Source: Ravibacter sp037191015
GTDB taxonomy: Bacteria; Bacteroidota; Bacteroidia; Cytophagales; Spirosomataceae
Assembly (NCBI GenBank): GCA_037191015.1
Contig: JBBCKD010000027.1
Location: forward strand, 639,860 to 703,859
Direction: 5' to 3'
DNA length: 64,000 bases
Shown one piece after another: positions 8,333-15,914 of the stretch; positions within the stretch are counted from its first letter, which is position 1, and each line of letters begins with the position of its first letter. Below the pieces are notes generated by a model that saw only the letters and a list, made by a program, of their open reading frames with translations, was not told where the DNA came from and searched no databases. The position numbers and the translations under genes were made by a program.

Positions 8333-9804
8333 GCGGGGAATTCCTTCCACCTCAGGTAGGCTTCTTTCGTTACGGCCTGATCGTTGCTATCCGGGTAGAT
8401 GGTTCTGACAGCATGAAGGCCATGAAATGTTTCCTCCCTGTCCTTATAGTACCCGAGGCCCATTCCTGCCCCTCTTGCCGCTCCCTGGGCTCCGTCGGTA
8501 TTATAAAGCTCGACCGTAGCTCCCGATATATTGGCAAATGTCTGCCGGAATAACGGGCTCAGAAACATATTGGCCTCACCGGCCCTGATGAGCCTGGATT
8601 CTACGCCCAGGTCTTTCATAATCTCCATGCCGTAGTAAAGGGCAAATACAATACCTTCCTGCGCCGCGCGGAGATAATGGGACAACCCGTGCCGGTTAAA
8701 TTCCAGGCCGTAAAAGCTCCCTCCCGGGCTGGCATTTCCCAGTACCCTTTCGGCTCCGTTGCCGAACGGCAGGCATACCAGGCCCTCCGCTCCCACCGGC
8801 GCCAGCGCAGCCAGATCATTCATCTCGCTGTAGCTCAGGCGTCCCTGGATAAGCTGGTTGCGGAGCCAGCTGTTCAGACTGCCCGTTCCATTGATGCATA
8901 GCAGTACCCCGTATCTTGGCAGGCTACCTTGTTTCGTAACATGCAGGAATGTATTGACCCTCGATAACGGGTCATACTTAGCCTGGTCGCTTACGCCGTA
9001 TACGACCCCCGATGTACCGCCTGTAGCGGCAACCTCGCCCGGTTCCAGTACGTTCAGCGAAAAGGCATTATTGGGCTGGTCTCCGGCCCTGTAAGTAACG
9101 GGAGTACCTTCGGCAAGGCCCAGCTGCCGGGCGCTTTCTGCCGTCAGGAACCCCTGCTCTCCGAAGGTAGGCACGAGGTCCGGCACGAGACTGTAATCAA
9201 ACCCGTAGTGATCCAGCAACATATTAGCGGGTGATTGCGAGGTAAAATCCCACAAAACCCCCTCCGATAACCCCGAGGGAGTGGTGACGATCTCCCCGGT
9301 CATCCTCGCTGCCAGGTAATCTCCGGGGAGCATGAATTTATAGACTTCTGCATAGATGTGCGGTTCATTAGCCTTCACCCATGCCAGCTTGGAAGCAGTA
9401 AAATTACCCGGCGAATTCAGCAGCCTCGAAAGCACCTGTTCTTCGCCGAGCGCTTTGAAAGCCTGGTTTCCCACCTCTACCGCACGGCTGTCGCACCAGA
9501 TAATAGAAGGCCGCAATACAGTCATGTTCCTGTCTACCACTACCAGGCCATGCATCTGGTAGGAAATGCCGATCGCTCTGACCTCCCTGCTCCCTACACC
9601 CGATAGCCGCATTACTTCACCCGACGCCTTACAGGCATTTTCCCACCACAGCTCCGGTCTCTGCTCGGCAAACCCGGCTTCCGGCGCTTCAATTCTCATC
9701 TCCGTCTCCGGGTAAAACGCAGAAGCAATCGTTTCTCCTGTCTCAGCGTCCAATAGCGAAGCTTTCACAGACGAGCTTCCCAGGTCAAATCCAATCAAAT
9801 ACAT
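8314..9804 (-). CDS. xylB: xylulokinase (FGGY carbohydrate kinase)
   Basis: Phosphorylates D-xylulose with ATP, feeding the pentose phosphate pathway. 496 residues, family length. The N-terminal phosphate-binding loop 'FDLGSSSVKAS', the xylulokinase segment 'GISYQMHGLV' near residue 80, the catalytic-Asp motif 'AGDQPNNAF' near 242 and the C-terminal 'GGTSG'/'GEANMFLSPLF' ATP-binding parts are all present. No xylose isomerase or transporter lies beside it. It is divergent from the SMP-30 lactonase across a 260-bp region holding a direct repeat, so the two may be co-regulated. The exact ketose specificity is inferred. Confidence 0.88.
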   Translation of the reverse strand: MYLIGFDLGSSSVKASLLDAETGETIASAFYPETEMRIEAPEAGFAEQRPELWWENACKASGEVMRLSGVGSREVRAIGISYQMHGLVVVDRNMTVLRPSIIWCDSRAVEVGNQAFKALGEEQVLSRLLNSPGNFTASKLAWVKANEPHIYAEVYKFMLPGDYLAARMTGEIVTTPSGLSEGVLWDFTSQSPANMLLDHYGFDYSLVPDLVPTFGEQGFLTAESARQLGLAEGTPVTYRAGDQPNNAFSLNVLEPGEVAATGGTSGVVYGVSDQAKYDPLSRVNTFLHVTKQGSLPRYGVLLCINGTGSLNSWLRNQLIQGRLSYSEMNDLAALAPVGAEGLVCLPFGNGAERVLGNASPGGSFYGLEFNRHGLSHYLRAAQEGIVFALYYGMEIMKDLGVESRLIRAGEANMFLSPLFRQTFANISGATVELYNTDGAQGAARGAGMGLGYYKDREETFHGLHAVRTIYPDSNDQAVTKEAYLRWKEFPAYLSRL

Positions 9805-9968
9805 ACCTTAGCAGCAGGCTTTTTTATAAAAAAATCACATTCTGTCTCCTTTATTCAACAAGCTGCAAGTTACTGACATTCCGTTAAAACTCCCAACAGA
9901 CAGGTGTCATAGATACACTTTACTGACTCCGGGTAGTCCCGCAGGGGTATACTATTCACAACCGGGGG

Positions 9969-10001
9969 TAGTCTTTAAATACAAAATACAGTAGTCTTTA
10001 A
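9969..10001. promoter_or_regulatory. direct repeat in the xylB / lactonase divergent promoter region
   Basis: The 10-mer TAGTCTTTAA occurs at 9969-9978 and again at 9992-10001, starts 23 bp apart (about two helical turns). A further GGTAGTC occurs at 9932. The rest of 9805-10064 is AT-rich with no recognisable TAnnTTTG on the + strand. A site for a tandem-binding regulator is an inference from spacing. Confidence 0.4.
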
Positions 10002-10064
10002 GCGATGCACCCTTATATTAGTGTTAGGACAGCGCCTTCTTTATTAAAGTAAAGTTCAATTCAA

Positions 10065-10949
10065 ATGATTAATTCCAACTGGCAGACAGTCACAGAACAC
10101 AAAAGCCTGCTTGGCGAAGGCCCGGTCTGGGACGAGCAAAAACAGAGAATCATATGGCTGGATATCCTGAACGGGACTGTCCATTCCTTTGTCCCGGAGA
10201 CATCCGGGTATTCTTTCTTCCGTACGGGCCAGCTGACCGGCGCGGTGGTACTGACTAACCGGGATACACTGGTCGGCGCCATGCAAAACGGCTTTTACGA
10301 GCTCAATGAAGGCGACGGGTCTTCAAGATTCATAACCGACCCGGAAGCCCACCTGCCCGAAAACCGCTTTAACGACGGCAAGTGCGACCCGCAGGGGCGT
10401 TTCTGGGCAGGGACGATGCACATACCTGAAACGGAAGCCACCGGCAACCTGTATATCCTTGACCTTGAAGGAAATACACATCACCGTATTTCGGGAATAG
10501 GTTGTTCCAACGGCCTGGCCTGGAATTCGGCCGGGGATACCATGTATTACAATGATTCTCCCACCCGGGAGGTGGTAGCCTACGATTTCAATGCGGAAAC
10601 TGCAGAGATCACCAACCGCAGGGTTGTATTCACCGTTCCTGAGGGTAACGGCTTTCCTGACGGCATGACCATCGATGCGGAAGATAAGCTTTGGGTAGCC
10701 TTATGGGACGGATGGAAAGTGATCCGGATCGATCCTGATAAAGGTGAAGTTATCGCCCGGATCGAAATGCCCGCAGCGCGGATCACTTCCGTTGCTTTCG
10801 GAGGAGCTGGTTTTACCGATCTTTACATTACTTCCGCCCGGGTAGGCCTGCCGGAGGAACAGCTTGAAAAACAACCGCTGGCCGGCTCGTTATTTGTGAT
10901 CAGGAATGTTGGCGCGCAGGGGCTGAAGAGTACAAGATACGCCGGGTAG
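10065..10949 (+). CDS. SMP-30/gluconolactonase family sugar lactonase
   Basis: Six-bladed beta-propeller metal enzyme that opens aldonolactones such as glucono- or xylonolactone. 294 residues. The three metal ligands of regucalcin-type proteins are visible: Glu18 in 'GEGPVWD', Asn in 'GCSNGLAWN' (near 152) and Asp in 'FPDGMTID' (near 206); the 'NRFNDGKCDPQGRFWAGT' block is also typical. It is probably cytoplasmic because no signal peptide is present. Divergent to xylB, suggesting a sugar oxidation/phosphorylation locus. The substrate cannot be read from the sequence. Confidence 0.9.
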   Translation: MINSNWQTVTEHKSLLGEGPVWDEQKQRIIWLDILNGTVHSFVPETSGYSFFRTGQLTGAVVLTNRDTLVGAMQNGFYELNEGDGSSRFITDPEAHLPENRFNDGKCDPQGRFWAGTMHIPETEATGNLYILDLEGNTHHRISGIGCSNGLAWNSAGDTMYYNDSPTREVVAYDFNAETAEITNRRVVFTVPEGNGFPDGMTIDAEDKLWVALWDGWKVIRIDPDKGEVIARIEMPAARITSVAFGGAGFTDLYITSARVGLPEEQLEKQPLAGSLFVIRNVGAQGLKSTRYAG

Positions 10950-10957
10950 GTTTTTCC

Positions 10958-11734
10958 CTAAAACCTGAGGATAAAGTCCTCCTTTACCTGTTCCTTCCGG
11001 AAAAATACAAGTCCTATCCAGAAGAGATCGATCGTAACGGTAACTTCCGGATGGGACTTGATCTCCTCCCATGCCTTTGTCATTCCCGGCGACCAGTATA
11101 TATCGTCAAAAATGAAAAGGCTATCGTTGTGAGCATAGGGAAGACATTCCCGGAAATACCTTATGGTGGGTTCGTAACGGTGGTTGGCATCGAAATACAC
11201 CATATCGAGCGGTACACCCCGTTCCTTCAGGGCCGGTTGTAAGGTAAGGTCAATGTTACCGGTAATAATCTCTATATTTTCTGCCGAAGCTCTCCTGAAG
11301 TTCTCCGCGGCGATCTTCGAAGTTTCGGGGCATCCTTCAAAGGTATAGATCCGTCCCTCCGGCATCGCTTTGGAGAAATATAGTGTAGTCAGGCCCAGCG
11401 AAGTTCCCAGTTCAACAACATGGACCGGCTTTAAATGGCCTGCCAGGCGGCAGAATAAACGCCCGAACTTTTCCGGCTTCTCCGCATTTCTGGCAATCTG
11501 GCTGATCCGGCGCCTGTTCGACTTGTTAATCCTCGACCCGGCCCCCAGGTCGAGGATCTCGATCTCCCTGCCGGAAGCCCTCATTTCAGACCTCAGCTCC
11601 GAAATAATATCGAACCTGCAATTCCGGTCCTGCTTTTCACAGATCACATCACGATACAGGCTGAAAACAAAAGGAGAGTGAACAGAATGCTCATTCCCGG
11701 CACGAAGCAGGTGCTTTAAATAAGGCAGAATCAA
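10958..11734 (-). CDS. class I SAM-dependent methyltransferase
   Basis: 258 residues, Methyltransf_24-like. The N-terminus 'HSVHSPFVFSLYRDVI' is a recurrent feature of a Bacteroidota subgroup. Motif I is 'ELGTSLGLTT' (near 112), followed by 'YTFEGCPE', the motif-III-like 'DMVYFDANHRYEP' and 'IFDDIYWS'. No signal peptide or membrane segment. The acceptor is unknown, and the gene stands alone, tail-to-tail with the lactonase (9 bp apart). Confidence 0.8.
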   Translation of the reverse strand: MILPYLKHLLRAGNEHSVHSPFVFSLYRDVICEKQDRNCRFDIISELRSEMRASGREIEILDLGAGSRINKSNRRRISQIARNAEKPEKFGRLFCRLAGHLKPVHVVELGTSLGLTTLYFSKAMPEGRIYTFEGCPETSKIAAENFRRASAENIEIITGNIDLTLQPALKERGVPLDMVYFDANHRYEPTIRYFRECLPYAHNDSLFIFDDIYWSPGMTKAWEEIKSHPEVTVTIDLFWIGLVFFRKEQVKEDFILRF

Positions 11735-11779
11735 TAGAATGGGGAATTAATACTAAAAACGATATCGAAGCTCCTGCCA

Positions 11780-12166
11780 TTAATTCAGTATATACGGAGC
11801 TGCTAAAATAAATTCAGGGATCACTACCCTGAAAGTGTACCCGTCGACGAGCCGTTCCATCAGGTAAGTACCTTTCATTTTACCGAGCCCTGAGCTGAGG
11901 TTACAGCCCGAAACGTATTCGTGTACCTCCCCCGGCTCGAGAATGGGCTGCTGGCCTACAACACCCTCTCCCTCCACTTCATAGTACTTGTAATTAGAAT
12001 CAAAGACATGCCAGTGCCGCCTCATCAACTGGACGGTCTGCGTGCTCCTGTTTTCAATGGTAATCTTATAAGTAAACACGAAGTGAGACTTCACCGGATT
12101 GGAATATTCCGGTTGATACTCGGTAAGTACACTTACCCTGACGCCCTCTGTTACCTCTGAAACCAT
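11780..12166 (-). CDS. apaG: ApaG domain protein
   Basis: 128 residues with one DUF525 fibronectin-like domain: 'FVFTYKITIENRST' followed by 'VQLMRRHWHVFDSN' and 'VVGQQPILEPGEVHEYVSGCNL', close to the conserved core of the family. It was linked to Co2+/Mg2+ resistance in enterobacteria; the molecular role is unsettled. The start is an ATG, and the gene is divergent from ung with 150 bp between the starts. Confidence 0.92.
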   Translation of the reverse strand: MVSEVTEGVRVSVLTEYQPEYSNPVKSHFVFTYKITIENRSTQTVQLMRRHWHVFDSNYKYYEVEGEGVVGQQPILEPGEVHEYVSGCNLSSGLGKMKGTYLMERLVDGYTFRVVIPEFILAAPYILN

Positions 12167-12316
12167 CTGATGTTCGGGAAATACTTTTGACGAATTTAGT
12201 AACCGATACCAAACAATAAAAGTTTCAATTAATTATTTTGCAGTTTCATTGCCCGTTCTCTTATTACCTGAGAGATCGCGGCAGATCAAAATATTTTCTT
12301 TCCGGACCTTCAGACA

Positions 12317-12982
12317 ATGGACGTAAAAATAGAACCTTCATGGAAGGAAAAGCTGGGAGGCGAGTTCGAAAAGCCTTATTTCGCCGATCTCATCGACTTC
12401 GTAAAAACAGAATATGCTGCCGGAAAGGTATACCCGCCGGGAAAGCTCATTTTCAACGCCTTCGACAAATGCCCGTTCGGAGCCTGTAAAGTGGTGATAC
12501 TGGGGCAGGACCCCTACCACGGACCTGGCCAGGCCAATGGTCTTTGCTTCTCGGTAAATGACGGGATCCCGAAGCCCCCTTCCCTGCTTAACATTTTCAA
12601 GGAAATCCACGACGATACCGGCAAGCCGGTCCCGGTTTCCGGCAACCTCGAGCGTTGGGCGGTCCAGGGAGTACTACTCCTCAACGCCACCCTGACCGTC
12701 AGGGCGGGACAGGCCGGTTCTCACCAGGGCAGGGGTTGGGAAACCTTTACCGACGCGGTCATAAAGAAAATATCAGATGAGAAAAAAGGCGTCGTTTTCA
12801 TGCTCTGGGGTAGATACGCCCAGGAAAAAGGGCGCGTGATTTCACCGGAAAAACACCTGGTACTCACTTCGAAACACCCTTCTCCGATGGCGGCCGCCTC
12901 GGGGGGGTGGTTTGGCAACAGGCATTTCAGCAAAGCCAATGATTACCTCCGGCAGCAGGGCCTGCCTACGATCGACTGGTAA
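12317..12982 (+). CDS. ung: uracil-DNA glycosylase, family 1
   Basis: Removes uracil from DNA as the first step of base excision repair. 221 residues, standard length. The catalytic water-activating motif 'GQDPYHGPGQANGLCFS' (Asp near 65), the 'LLLNATLTVRAGQAGSH' block and the C-terminal DNA-intercalation loop 'HPSPMAAASGG' (usually HPSPLS...) are present. A terminator follows immediately. Confidence 0.96.
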   Translation: MDVKIEPSWKEKLGGEFEKPYFADLIDFVKTEYAAGKVYPPGKLIFNAFDKCPFGACKVVILGQDPYHGPGQANGLCFSVNDGIPKPPSLLNIFKEIHDDTGKPVPVSGNLERWAVQGVLLLNATLTVRAGQAGSHQGRGWETFTDAVIKKISDEKKGVVFMLWGRYAQEKGRVISPEKHLVLTSKHPSPMAAASGGWFGNRHFSKANDYLRQQGLPTIDW

Positions 12983-13016
12983 AAAAAATGGCGGCCATCA
13001 CGGGCTGCCATTTTTC
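12983..13016 (+). terminator. Rho-independent terminator of ung
   Basis: The sequence after the stop codon forms a hairpin atggcggcc/ggctgccat with one G-U pair and flanking A and T runs that extend the stem, ending in a T run at 13011-13015. The A-run/T-run symmetry means it could work in both directions. Confidence 0.8.
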
Positions 13017-13284
13017 CACCATCTATCTCTCTTTATTTAATCAACATACCTGAGCGACGCTTGCAGCTGATCTGAGGAGCTACAAATGCCGTCTGGACGA
13101 CAAATCCTGTACCTGTCACAGATTATCTGCCGATTATTTATGTAAATATACGTAAAGAAAATTAATTTAGAACTTTTTATATAAAAATTTGTGTATATTT
13201 ATTTTACGGCGCCGTTCCTTCCCCGGATTTCCCCGGCTAACGGACCATACTGTACCTTCTTAATCCGATCAAACTTACATACTT
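13017..13284. other. AT-rich non-coding stretch upstream of the phospholipase gene
   Basis: Together with the terminator this is a gap of about 300 bases. No reading frame with a credible protein is seen. The part from 13130 to 13200 is very AT-rich and holds near-matches to a promoter (a TATATTTA octamer near 13194) but no perfect TAnnTTTG. It presumably contains the promoter for the gene at 13285. Confidence 0.4.
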
Positions 13285-14253
13285 ATGACTGTATTGACCC
13301 GTTCCTGCGTCTGCGCATTCCTGCTACTTTTTATTTACCCGTCCGAAGCCTTATCTTCTCCTCTTTTCTGGGGATTCCGGGCACATAAACTGATCAATCG
13401 CATGGCGGTTTACCGGCTTCCGGCACCGATGGCTCCTTTGTTCAAAAAGAATATCGACATCATTTCCGAAAATGCCGTAAATCCCGACCGGAGGCGATAT
13501 GCTGTGGTGGGAGAAGCCGAAAAGCACTATATTGACCTGGATGCCTATGGCGACAGCTCGGCCTTCCTGCCCAGGGACTGGAACAGTGCCGTCAGGAAGT
13601 TCGGAGAAGACAGCCTGAGGAAACACGGGATTGCGCCCTGGCATCTTCAGCAACATGTCCGCCGACTTACCGAAGCTTTCCGGCTCAAAAACCGGGCGCT
13701 TATTATAAAGCTGGCTACTGATATGGGGCATTACGTTGCAGACATCCATGTCCCGCTGCATACGACGCGCAACTATAACGGCCAGCTTACAGGACAAGAG
13801 GGTATCCACGCGTTCTGGGAGTCGAGGCTTCCCGAGCTCTATGCCGAAAACTACGATCTATGGACAGGAGCAGTCCGGTATATAAACAATCCTGCGGAGG
13901 CAATATGGGAAACCGTATTCCGTACCCATGCCGGGTGTGACAGCGTATTGCAGCTTGAAAAGAAAATAAGCGGGGGAATACCCAAAGACAGGCTTTACAG
14001 CTACGACTTACGCAATAACATCATCGTGAAGCTTCAGTCGGCAGAATTTGCCGGGAAATATCACAAGGAGCTGGACGGCCAGGTCGAGCGCCAGATGAAG
14101 GCAGCGATCAGGCTGACGGGAGACCTGTGGTACACATGCTGGGTAGACGCGGGGCAACCGGAGCTCGAAATCAGCGAAACACCATATGAAGATGATCCGC
14201 CGGGAGCTACCGCCGCACCGCTGCCGCAGGTCCGTCCGGAACCGGACCGGTAG
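13285..14253 (+). CDS. zinc-dependent phospholipase C / S1-P1 nuclease family protein
   Basis: 322 residues with an N-terminal signal peptide (hydrophobic to about residue 23), then 'FWGFRAHKLINRMA', which supplies the N-terminal Trp/His zinc ligands of this fold. 'HYIDLDAYG', 'DMGHYVADIHVPLH' and 'IHAFWESRLPE' supply the remaining His/Asp ligands of the trinuclear zinc site. Bacteroidota proteins of this type are annotated either as phospholipase C-like or S1/P1 nuclease-like; the substrate cannot be decided here. The C-terminus is Pro-rich and acidic. Expected in the periplasm or outside the cell. Confidence 0.82.
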   Translation: MTVLTRSCVCAFLLLFIYPSEALSSPLFWGFRAHKLINRMAVYRLPAPMAPLFKKNIDIISENAVNPDRRRYAVVGEAEKHYIDLDAYGDSSAFLPRDWNSAVRKFGEDSLRKHGIAPWHLQQHVRRLTEAFRLKNRALIIKLATDMGHYVADIHVPLHTTRNYNGQLTGQEGIHAFWESRLPELYAENYDLWTGAVRYINNPAEAIWETVFRTHAGCDSVLQLEKKISGGIPKDRLYSYDLRNNIIVKLQSAEFAGKYHKELDGQVERQMKAAIRLTGDLWYTCWVDAGQPELEISETPYEDDPPGATAAPLPQVRPEPDR

Positions 14254-14258
14254 CCGCT

Positions 14259-15134
14259 TTATTCCTTTCCGAAAGATCCGTACCGCCCCAGGTTGAAATC
14301 CCTGACAGCCTGCTGTATCTCGTCCTGGGTATTCATTACAAACGGTCCCTGCTGTACTATCGGTTCGTTGAACGGCTCTCCGCTTAATACGAGCACTACG
14401 GCTTCTTTGCGGGCACGGATTGAAAACTCTTCCCCTTCATTTTGAAAAAGCACAAAATGATCGGCAGCGACTTCGATACCGTCATTGATTTCGATTTCAC
14501 CCTCAATTACTATTAATGCGGTATTGTAATGGGCAGGGAAGCTGAAATCCGCACGCGCATTTTCCTTTAACCTGGCATTCATCAGGTGAACAGGCGTAAA
14601 TGTCGAGGCTGTACCTGTTATTCCTTTGTAATCCCCTGCGATGACTTCGATCTCACCGCCTTCGTTTTCGAGCGGGTAACGATGAATGTCCCGGTTAACG
14701 ATTCCCTGGTACCGGGGAGGGGTTCCCTTGAAACGGGAAGGAAGGTTTACCCAAAGCTGCACCATCTGGAATTCTCCCCCCGTCGCGCTGAATTCCGCAG
14801 CGTGATATTCTTTATGCAAAATCCCGCTGCCGGCGGTCATCCACTGTACGTCCCCTTCCCGGATCACCCCCTCGTTGCCGGCGCTGTCCTGATGCGCAAC
14901 GGCTCCTTTATAGGCAATAGTCACTGTTTCGAATCCCCTGTGCGGGTGCGCCCCTACTCCCCGGGAATGCACCGAAGGAGGAAATGTATATTTTGAATTA
15001 TAATCCATCAGGATGAACGGGTCCATCCTTTTCTGAAAGTGCTTCTGTCCGCCGGGGATAAAATTATGAACCCTGAAGCCATCGCCGACAAAATGCGGAA
15101 TACCGGGCGCCATTATTCTCTCTATATTTCTCAT
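14259..15134 (-). CDS. pirin family protein
   Basis: Bicupin of the pirin family (about 291 residues from the chosen start). The N-terminal cupin contains the metal-binding 'HPHRGFETVT' and 'QWMTAGSGILHKEY' segments that define pirins. Members act as quercetinases or redox-linked regulators; which applies here is unknown. A longer frame begins at an ATG at 15182, but a perfect -7 element (15166-15173) lies inside that extension, so the ATG at 15134 (MRNIERIM...) is the likely start. The gene follows a Crp/Fnr regulator, and an FNR-type box sits between them. Confidence 0.9.
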   Translation of the reverse strand: MRNIERIMAPGIPHFVGDGFRVHNFIPGGQKHFQKRMDPFILMDYNSKYTFPPSVHSRGVGAHPHRGFETVTIAYKGAVAHQDSAGNEGVIREGDVQWMTAGSGILHKEYHAAEFSATGGEFQMVQLWVNLPSRFKGTPPRYQGIVNRDIHRYPLENEGGEIEVIAGDYKGITGTASTFTPVHLMNARLKENARADFSFPAHYNTALIVIEGEIEINDGIEVAADHFVLFQNEGEEFSIRARKEAVVLVLSGEPFNEPIVQQGPFVMNTQDEIQQAVRDFNLGRYGSFGKE

Positions 15135-15165
15135 CTTATTTACAGATTTAAACCTACCGATATCA

Positions 15166-15173
15166 CAAAAATA
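15166..15173 (-). promoter_or_regulatory. -7 promoter element of the pirin gene
   Basis: Reads TATTTTTG on the - strand, a perfect TAnnTTTG, about 32 bp before the ATG at 15134. No TTTG is seen at -33, which fits a promoter that depends on an activator bound at the box 24 bp upstream. Confidence 0.65.
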
Positions 15174-15196
15174 CGGCGGCATGCTCCCTCCGTACC

Positions 15197-15210
15197 TTGA
15201 TGTAGATCAA
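15197..15210. promoter_or_regulatory. FNR-type binding site upstream of pirin
   Basis: TTGATGTAGATCAA is an exact TTGAT-N4-ATCAA, the consensus box of FNR-like regulators, extended by one more base pair on each side (C...G). It overlaps the stop codon of the Crp/Fnr gene. Its centre is about 41-42 bp upstream of the start site predicted from the -7 element at 15166-15173, the class II activator position. Confidence 0.75.
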
Positions 15211-15800
15211 GAAATCTTCTGGTTCCTGGTGGCAAGGTCGCGGCGTACCCGGCTCAGGCTTTCGGGAGTGACCCCGAGATAGGAAGCGATCATCCACTGC
15301 GGGACGCGCAGGGTCAGGTTAAAGTAGGTTTCGATAAAATGTACGTATCGTTGCTCGGCGGATGCGCTCAGTAACTGGTTGATACGGCTTTGCAACTGCC
15401 GGATGTGATTCTGCAGGAGCCGTTCATTGAACATAGAGTAAGATGCGCTGGTGCACATTGCCTTTTCAACGAAAAGCTGATCGAACATGACGACATCCGT
15501 CGGTTCAATGGCGCGGATATTGATTTCGGAAGGTTCCCTGAAATAATAGCTCCCGCGATCACCTATAAACCAGTTTTCAGGTGCAAACTGGATGATGTGC
15601 TCTTTTCCGCCGGGATCGACGGTATAAGAGCGCAAAAGCCCTTTTTCCACAAAAAAATGGTAATTACAAACATCGCCGGCCATTAGAACAAATTCGCCGG
15701 AAGCAAAGTGCCTGAACCGGATGAGAGGCTTCAGCTCTTCATATTCCTTTTCCGAAACCGACGCATAAAGCGCCAGGTAGTCTTTAAAACTTTCAACCAT
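15207..15800 (-). CDS. Crp/Fnr family transcriptional regulator
   Basis: 197 residues: N-terminal cyclic-nucleotide-binding-type beta barrel (about 1-120), dimerisation helix, C-terminal winged HTH. The recognition helix 'TPESLSRVRRD' has the ExxSR pattern that in FNR reads the TTGAT half-site, and such a site lies at the end of this gene. The Cys cluster of true FNR is absent (only isolated Cys), so it is not an obvious Fe-S oxygen sensor; the ligand is unknown. It is followed on the same strand by pirin and is divergent from a PQQ dehydrogenase. A TATCTTTA -7-like octamer (15821-15828) and an inverted repeat lie upstream. Confidence 0.9.
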   Translation of the reverse strand: MVESFKDYLALYASVSEKEYEELKPLIRFRHFASGEFVLMAGDVCNYHFFVEKGLLRSYTVDPGGKEHIIQFAPENWFIGDRGSYYFREPSEINIRAIEPTDVVMFDQLFVEKAMCTSASYSMFNERLLQNHIRQLQSRINQLLSASAEQRYVHFIETYFNLTLRVPQWMIASYLGVTPESLSRVRRDLATRNQKIS

Positions 15801-15841
15801 TATTCTGTCGGGATATCGGGTAAAGATAGGAATTCGTAGTT

Positions 15842-15860
15842 ACCTGTAGTAGAAACAGGT
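15842..15860. promoter_or_regulatory. inverted repeat between the Crp/Fnr and PQQ dehydrogenase genes
   Basis: ACCTGT (15842-15847) and ACAGGT (15855-15860) form a perfect 6-bp inverted repeat with a 7-bp spacer in the 114-bp divergent region. Its centre is about 34 bp before the start site suggested by the TATCTTTA element of the regulator gene, a position expected for repression or autoregulation. Confidence 0.4.
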
Positions 15861-15914
15861 GCATATCTGCTTATTTTAGTCAGTTTCCAGGTTTCAAAAA
15901 CACTACTTCCGATA

